DNA of 13,771 bases from Entrophospora sp. SA101 (taxonomy: Eukaryota > Glomeromycota > Glomeromycetes > Entrophosporales > Entrophosporaceae). The position numbers and the translations under genes are program-made. Positions 8,915 through 13,771 of the stretch are shown here, in pieces. Every line of letters begins with the position of its first letter. The first letter of the stretch is position 1. The stretch is taken from the NCBI GenBank assembly GCA_958430865.1, contig CAUDNR010001283.1, positions 2,197 through 15,967 on the forward strand. The letters run 5' to 3'. The notes beneath the pieces are model-generated. The model had not been told where the DNA came from. It worked only from the letters and a program-made list of their open reading frames with translations, and searched no databases.

Positions 8915-10605
8915 TTAAACATGACTCAATTCTACCGCAAAACTTACAGAAAGCTGTATGACAAATTGTTTTTATAATCAGTAAATTTCCGTTTTCATAA
9001 GAAAAAAATTATCAATTTAATTCATTAACATTCACAATCTTTATAATAAATACCTTTGCGAATTCTAACATATGTTCGAAATTGAGATATTCGACGAGGT
9101 CACCCGTAGAGTGAATATGCGGATTGGTGTCGTCAAATTCTCCTTCAATCGCAAAAGCAGATGGATACCCAGCCTAAAATAAATGTTATTTATATTAATT
9201 CTTTTTCAAATAATAATGATAACAATAACAGAAATGGTAGTGGCGTTGATAGACATACTTTTAACCAGGATGCATGATCAGAGCAAGCATAACTATATCA
9301 AAAAAAAAAAAAGAGTTTATATATAAGATTAATTATAATTTTTGAATTGTCACCAAAGAATTCAAAAAAAAAAAAATAAATAAATAAATAAACAAATATT
9401 AAATTTACCCGCATTTGGTTTTAATCATAGGAATTTTGGCATAGGCTTCTATAAGTTTGCCGACGAAATTGGTCAAATCAAGATCAACATGATCAAACAC
9501 TATTCCAAAAGCTTCGGGATTCCTTCCTATATATCCCGTCATGTCATTCTTTTAAAACAAAACATTACAATGGATTAATGATTTTTTGTTAATAATTAAT
9601 TATTTAAAGAAATTCTCTCGTTGCATACTTGTAACATTGCGATAACATTTCTTTTATCGCTTTCATATTTTAATGCAATATCTTGTGATCCTAAAAGACC
9701 ACCTTCTTCAGCGGAGTACCAGTGAAATTCAACTGGCAAAGCTGGACTGAAGTCGCTTGCCACCAGCGACCTAAATGCTTCTAAAATTGTCACTGTACCA
9801 CTTCCATCATCGTCGGCGCCAGGTGCCCTACCAAATGATGGCCACCACATATTAACAGAGTCTTGATGAGCTCCAACGATAACTACTTCATTGGAACTAT
9901 CGACATTGTAACCTTCAAATCTGGCAATAATCGAATTTTGCGGCCACTTATGTCCAAACTTTACAACTGTAATATTCGTTTTACTGTCGGGATTTGCATT
10001 TTTTATGATGTTGGATATTTGATCAAATAGCCAGTCAGAAGATTGAACTCCATATTGTGATCGGTAATACCTAGTTTGAAAACTTGTGAATTTTTCAAGA
10101 TTTTTTTTCATATAAGTTGTGGTTAGGTTGCCAATTATTGGCTCCACTTCATCCCGAAACGAAGGGCTTGGAGGATACGCTAAAAATCAAAAAATTTAAT
10201 TAATTAATTGAATGAATGATATTAATAAAATAACAAGTAACAATAATAAAAAAATTAATTATTAATATATTAATGTTACAACTAATTAACTAATATAATT
10301 AATATTATTAATTTACCATGTTTTTTGAATGCCTTAATAGTAGACCCGAGCTGTGTATAATCTGTTATATCCATAAACTTTATCCCCTTTCTTATGAGGT
10401 TTAATATCATAGATTCATCCAGCCAGTCTGCTGGATAATCATCACTCGTCTGAATAAGCCTATAACCAACATTCTGCTGAGTCACACACTCCTGATAATT
10501 TATATCTAATAAGCGAAGCGGAGATCCGCTTATTAAAGTAAATAAGAGTGCACAGATAATACACTTTGATATTAAATACAAATTTCTTTTAAATAAAATA
10601 GACAT
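8915..10605 (-). CDS. lap1: Secreted M28 leucine aminopeptidase (M28E, LAP1-like)
   Basis: A dizinc exopeptidase that removes N-terminal residues from peptides outside the cell. Six exons fit GT-AG rules and one frame: 10605-10317, 10179-9629, 9548-9409, 9292-9259, 9173-9054 and 8953-8915, giving 390 aa, close to the roughly 390 aa of fungal LAP1. Residues 1-27 are a signal peptide (hydrophobic core [19 protein letters not shown]); residues 28 to about 95 look like a propeptide. Zinc and catalytic residues match the Vibrio enzyme: H201 in VGAHQDS, the Asp bridge in PGADDDGSG (219-221), E244-E245 in SAEEGG, D282 in NDMTGY, and H359 in NPHIHS. C326 and C330 keep the four-residue spacing of the Vibrio disulfide. 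The last exon adds only [12 protein letters not shown], which completes the final helix as in homologues. Introns are 137, 80, 116, 85 and 100 bp. No defect is seen, so it should be active. Likely role: peptide-nitrogen scavenging (inference). Confidence 0.94.
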
Positions 10606-10956
10606 TTTCTTTATTTTTTAAAATTATTATTTTTAAGTTTTTTAAGGATGATGACGGATGGCGTATAAATAAATATGCGCGTGCAGCATGCCCATTTAAT
10701 AAAATAAAGAATGATAATCTAATAATCTAATCAAAATTTTAAGATTATCACATTTATTATTATTATTATTATCACATTTTATTTTTAACAACGTAATCTT
10801 GTTGTGACATTTATTAATTTAAAATTGATTAAAAATATGTAATACATATTTACAATGCACAACTCCCCCGTTTTACCATAGAATGAATGAAGCGAATTAT
10901 CACATTTTATTTCCCCCAGACAATTATGTTGTAAACTTTACACAGTATCTAACACG
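10606..10956. promoter_or_regulatory. Upstream flank of the aminopeptidase gene
   Basis: This is the presumed promoter region of the leftward lap1-like gene. It holds a GCGC-containing islet at about 10670-10692, a (TTA)n run at about 10755-10775, and three copies of TTATCACATTT-like sequence (about 10745, 10770 and 10898). The copies contain TTATCA (GATAA-type on the other strand), the core bound by fungal GATA nitrogen regulators, which would suit a peptidase gene. In DNA this AT-rich such matches are common, so the regulatory reading is tentative. The last normal CpG of the window is at 10955. Confidence 0.35.
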
Positions 10957-11274
10957 TGATTTATCAGATAGTAGAGAGGAACCATTGATTAGGACCTGAG
11001 ATAAAGCCATGTAACAGGGCAAATTTTGGTCATTTCTATCCTATTTTTCACTGACACAGGATATATAAAATATAAGATTAAAAATAATCTCATTTTTTAC
11101 ATAACATTAGTTATAGGTGATGGGTGCCATTTATTTTGACAAATTTTCATGTTCATAGCTTTTAAAGTGGACAAAAATTAAATTCTTTAGCATAGAGTGT
11201 ATATAATTGTTTGGGTCCTGCTGCAACAGTACCATGTGATGGATCTTGAAATCTTGAATAAAGTCTGACATATA

Positions 11275-11819
11275 CAGTGTGATTTCAAAAAAATGGTATG
11301 CAAGATATTGTTTTAATGAAAAGTAGCCAAAATTATATAATAAAAATTTATACCAGAGAGTTGGGAGATCTTAGATTATAACATAGAAAACTTTTGAAGC
11401 ATATTGTTATGTAGGCTTTAGAACAATTATTAAAGAAATTTACACATTTGAATGGTTTTTCAAATAATCAAATTTCTTTTATTTTCATTTACCAAAATTC
11501 TAGAAAATCTGAAAGTATGCATAATCTTCAGAACTTTGGCTACAACTGGTATAAATTTTTGTATAATTCTTATGTATATGCCTGTATCAGAGCTATCATT
11601 AAAAACATTCCATGTTAAAATTTCAGAGACAAAAAATTAGAAAAAAAAATATATGAAATAACTTTACAGAAAATTGGCAATAGCATTTCATGTTTATTTT
11701 TTATTATTTAATAAAGTAATTGATAAAGCTTTCAAATGAATCTAATTTTATTCAACTATGTTGTGTAATTGTTGAGATATATGATATTTTTGTGACATCT
11801 TTTTTTTTGAGACACACTA
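11275..11819. mobile_element. Tc1/mariner-like MITE or deleted element
   Basis: The left end reads CAGTGTGATTTCAAAAAAAT. The right end, reverse-complemented, reads TAGTGTGTCTCAAAAAAAAA. These are near-matching terminal inverted repeats of about 20-25 bp, each flanked by TA (11273-11274 and 11820-11821), the target duplication of the Tc1/mariner superfamily. The 545-bp interior has no transposase: its longest frame (11452-11640, 62 codons) is hydrophobic and motif-free. A similar string (about GGTATAAATTTTTRTATAAT) appears in opposite orientations near 11340 and 11545, a possible subterminal inverted repeat. It is too short for an autonomous element. A-tracts inflate the TIR match, so boundaries are provisional. 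Confidence 0.5.
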
Positions 11820-11880
11820 TATATAAATTTGCTTCTATTAAATTTTATCAATCAAAATCATCATTCAAAAAAAATTTTAA

Positions 11881-12180
11881 ATGAGGCACACTGCAACAAA
11901 TCTGACAAAGTGAACATTTTTGTATTATATACAAGAATTTCAGAAATCAAAATTTAGAAGATTCAGCAGTGGGTATAATATTACACTACCTGTGTGCACA
12001 CATCTTTTTTTAGAAAATTTTAATTATTAATATTATATTGTTTAATATGGGGCATGCTACAACAAAACCAGACAAAGTGAACATGGTATTACCAAGAATT
12101 TTAGGATCAATAGTGCTTGCTTAACATCACAATTGTATTACCAGTGTATGTCACAATATTTGTCTAGACAAAAATAGTTA
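11881..12180. repeat. Diverged tandem duplication, two units of about 135-165 bp
   Basis: Unit A (from 11881) starts ATGAGGCACACTGCAACAAA; unit B (from 12047) starts ATGGGGCATGCTACAACAAA. Both continue with GACAAAGTGAACAT, then a CAAGAATTT block, then a weaker GAT(T)CARYAGTG block and a TGTGYRCAC/TGTATGTCAC-like block. The first 60 bp match at roughly two thirds or better by eye; the remainder needs gaps. Unit B is in the same frame as the plus-strand relic that follows, so it may be an eroded duplicated exon. Confidence 0.55.
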
Positions 12181-12202
12181 GTATGAAGTTAATTTACATT
12201 AG

Positions 12203-12418
12203 GTCTACCATGGAACCCAAGAATTAAGTATGTTGAAGAAAGAACAAAGTGAAAAAATTGCTCCTTACATTTTTAAATTAACAGATACCAAATCTTTGCA
12301 AACATATTTAGACAAAGAAAGGACTACCTATGAAATTTATCAAGAGGAAAGAGTTTTCAAAGAGCATTAGAGAATTCTAATAAAGAATCAAGAAAAAAAA
12401 AGAAAACTGGCGGGATAA
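12203..12418 (+). pseudogene. C-terminal relic of an unknown plus-strand gene
   Basis: The frame is open from 12203 to a TAG at 12368 (55 codons, including HGTQELSMLKKEQSEK and YLDKERTTYEIYQEERVFK). It then continues for 15 further charged codons (QEKKRKLAG) to a TAA at 12416. The amino-acid make-up is protein-like: charged, helix-prone and not low-complexity. The same frame extends upstream through stops to an ATG at 12047 (MGHATTKPDKVNMVLPRILG), so the relic may span 12047-12418. I recognise no family. It converges on the minus-strand pseudogene, leaving 48 bp between their ends, as if two genes of one former element met tail to tail. Confidence 0.4.
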
Positions 12419-12466
12419 CTAAAACAAATAATCACTTTTTTTCAACTTGTTAATTTTAATTACCTT

Positions 12467-13771
12467 TTATTTCTTTCAACCAAGGTCATTTTTAATGTCT
12501 TTAACTTCAATTTGAGCAGTTAGTTGAGTCTGCTGTTTCTTTAACTGTTCAACTTCACTTTCAAGTCTTTAAATTTTATCTAATAATTCTTGCTTCTACT
12601 TGTTATGCCAATCCTTTGAAACTTCTAAAGCTTCCAAATGAGAACTGATTTCTTCCTTAGCACTGGATAGTTAAGTCTTTATTCTGCTGTTCTAATCTGC
12701 CAGCATAACTCTGTACCATTATTTCTGTTATGGTTGGAGTTTTGACTGGTTCATCTTTCCTTAAATCACAAAAACAGCCTATTCTGTTTCTCATAATTCT
12801 ACCACAATCATTACAATGTGGCAAAGTATCATCATCAAGAACTTTTTTACACTCAACACAAATATAAGCAATGTCATTGTAATCATTATTACTTGTATTG
12901 TAAGATACTATTTTCTAAGTAGTAGTTAAACTCCTTTCTCTTTCAAAAGGACAGAAATTACAATGCCATTTATCTCTTCTCCTCAGCTCATTAACTTGTT
13001 ATTCTAATTTCATGCTATTTATTCTTTTGCAAGATATAGGTTTCAAAGTTACTTGGCTAACTTTGATCTTTACTTTGTTAGTTAAGAGTTTAAATTTGCC
13101 CTCTTTCTTGGTAAAACTGGTAGTTCTTGAAACTGCCTGTCTGCCAAATATTTCTGTCATGCCACAATATTTTCTAGAACTTCTATTTTTTTCAATGCCT
13201 TTTCTAATTTGTCATCTTTTCTTTACTTTGTCTTATTCTCCACTGTTTAGCTACTTCAAGAGCCTCTAAATGACATTCAGATGTTTCCTCCTCTAATTCT
13301 AATGCTTCTTCCAACTCCTTTTTCTCTTCTTCTAATGTCTTAATTTTCTCTTCATATTCTTGCTTTTGTTCAGTAAGTTGGTGACTTTTCTCTGTATACC
13401 AAACAAAATATTCTAAGCATTTTGAACCTAGTTGATTTGAACTATCAAGAAATCCCTCTAACATTTCTTCAATGGTGATATTGTCAAATCAAATTCTTTT
13501 GCAATTATTAGCTCACTCTCTTGTTTCATTAGGATCTACTGCCATTCTTAACTTTCCTTCATCTAATCATTTCTTATTTAATTTCTTCTATCATCATGTT
13601 CCTCTAGGAGCATACATACTAACTTTACCATTTTCATCAATAGACTGACCAGTGATATATCAGGTTTTTAATTTAAGTTCTTCTATTTATTGTCCTCTTT
13701 CTTGATCTTTATCAGCTAACTGCTTTTCTAAATCAGCAATTTTGTTTAATAGTTCTTTATTTGCTTGTTGT
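12467..13771 (-). pseudogene. Broken coiled-coil / cysteine-cluster protein gene, partial
   Basis: Read from the right edge, one frame begins as a coiled coil (KELLNKIADLEKQLADKDQE). It crosses eight stops between 13489 and 13689, six of them TGA, through text such as YITGQSIDENGKVSMYAPRG and LRMAVDPNETRE. It then stays open at 13464-13204 (86 codons) with a second coiled coil (KIKTLEEEKKELEEALELEE) and SECHLEALEVAKQW. Near 13205 a frameshift moves to a basic segment (MTEIFGRQAVSRTTSFTKKE). Four paired cysteines follow: WHCNFCPF (about 12951-12962), YICVECKK (12849-12860), HCNDCGR (12804-12815) and GCFCD (12765-12779), probably a zinc-binding cluster. A second shift near 12660 leads to SSHLEALEVSKDW and another coiled coil ending at 12467-12478. 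The frames are non-functional as written; the N-terminus lies outside the window. I do not recognise the family. Confidence 0.6.

Larger units (their letters stand above)
10957..13771. other. CpG-void block of decayed repeat or foreign DNA
   Basis: Line-by-line reading finds one CpG (12411-12412) in 2,815 bases. At the roughly 25-35% GC seen here, several tens would be expected. GC is not lower than in the gene-bearing part, so composition alone does not explain it. The block contains a MITE, a tandem duplication and two broken coding relics. It fits long-term cytosine methylation with C-to-T deamination. Between 10957 and 11274 I see no gene. Confidence 0.8.

Noticed and set aside
11452..11640. 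62-aa plus frame inside the MITE
   Set aside because: It is hydrophobic and motif-free, with no DDE/D or helix-turn-helix signature, so not a transposase.
13012..13269. 85-aa plus frame
   Set aside because: It is the antisense shadow of the minus-strand coiled-coil pseudogene.
10957..13771. Classical RIP as the cause of the decay
   Set aside because: The signal is loss of CpG specifically; plenty of CpA remains on both strands, which points to methylated-CpG deamination rather than CpA-targeted RIP.

Overview
The window looks like nuclear DNA from an early-diverging fungus, most likely an arbuscular mycorrhizal species of the Rhizophagus type. It is very AT-rich, with long A/T runs and many microsatellites. 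The introns are short GT-AG (66-162 bp), and one protein carries asparagine-rich low complexity. A septin, a SLY41-type transporter and a fungal M28 secreted aminopeptidase occur together; the septin argues against Dictyostelium, which is similarly AT- and Asn-rich but lacks septins. The species call is an inference.

Layout. Bases 1-2759 are mostly non-genic AT-rich DNA. They include what may be the end of a Tc1/mariner-type element at the left edge, a TAA/TAAT repeat and an unidentified open frame at about 2116-2445. Three intact genes follow, all on the minus strand. A SLY41-like triose-phosphate-transporter-family protein lies at 2760-4641 (2 exons, 589 aa). A septin lies at 6783-7937 (2 exons, 330 aa, with a second in-frame donor). 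A secreted M28 leucine aminopeptidase lies at 8915-10605 (6 exons, 390 aa, one exon only 34 nt). The exon models were built by hand from splice sites, reading frame and family motifs. The spacers of 1-2 kb hold microsatellites and a strikingly C-poor tract.

From about 10957 to the right edge the DNA changes character: I count one CpG in roughly 2.8 kb, whereas the gene-bearing part has many. This block holds a 545-bp Tc1/mariner-like MITE, a diverged tandem duplication, and two convergent decayed coding relics. One relic is the C-terminus of a plus-strand gene. The other is a minus-strand coiled-coil/cysteine-cluster protein with frameshifts and many stops. The pattern fits foreign or repetitive DNA that was methylated and eroded by CpG deamination, next to a maintained gene cluster.

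The three intact genes share no obvious pathway: secretory-route solute transport, cytoskeletal scaffold, and extracellular peptide digestion. Their shared orientation does not imply co-regulation.
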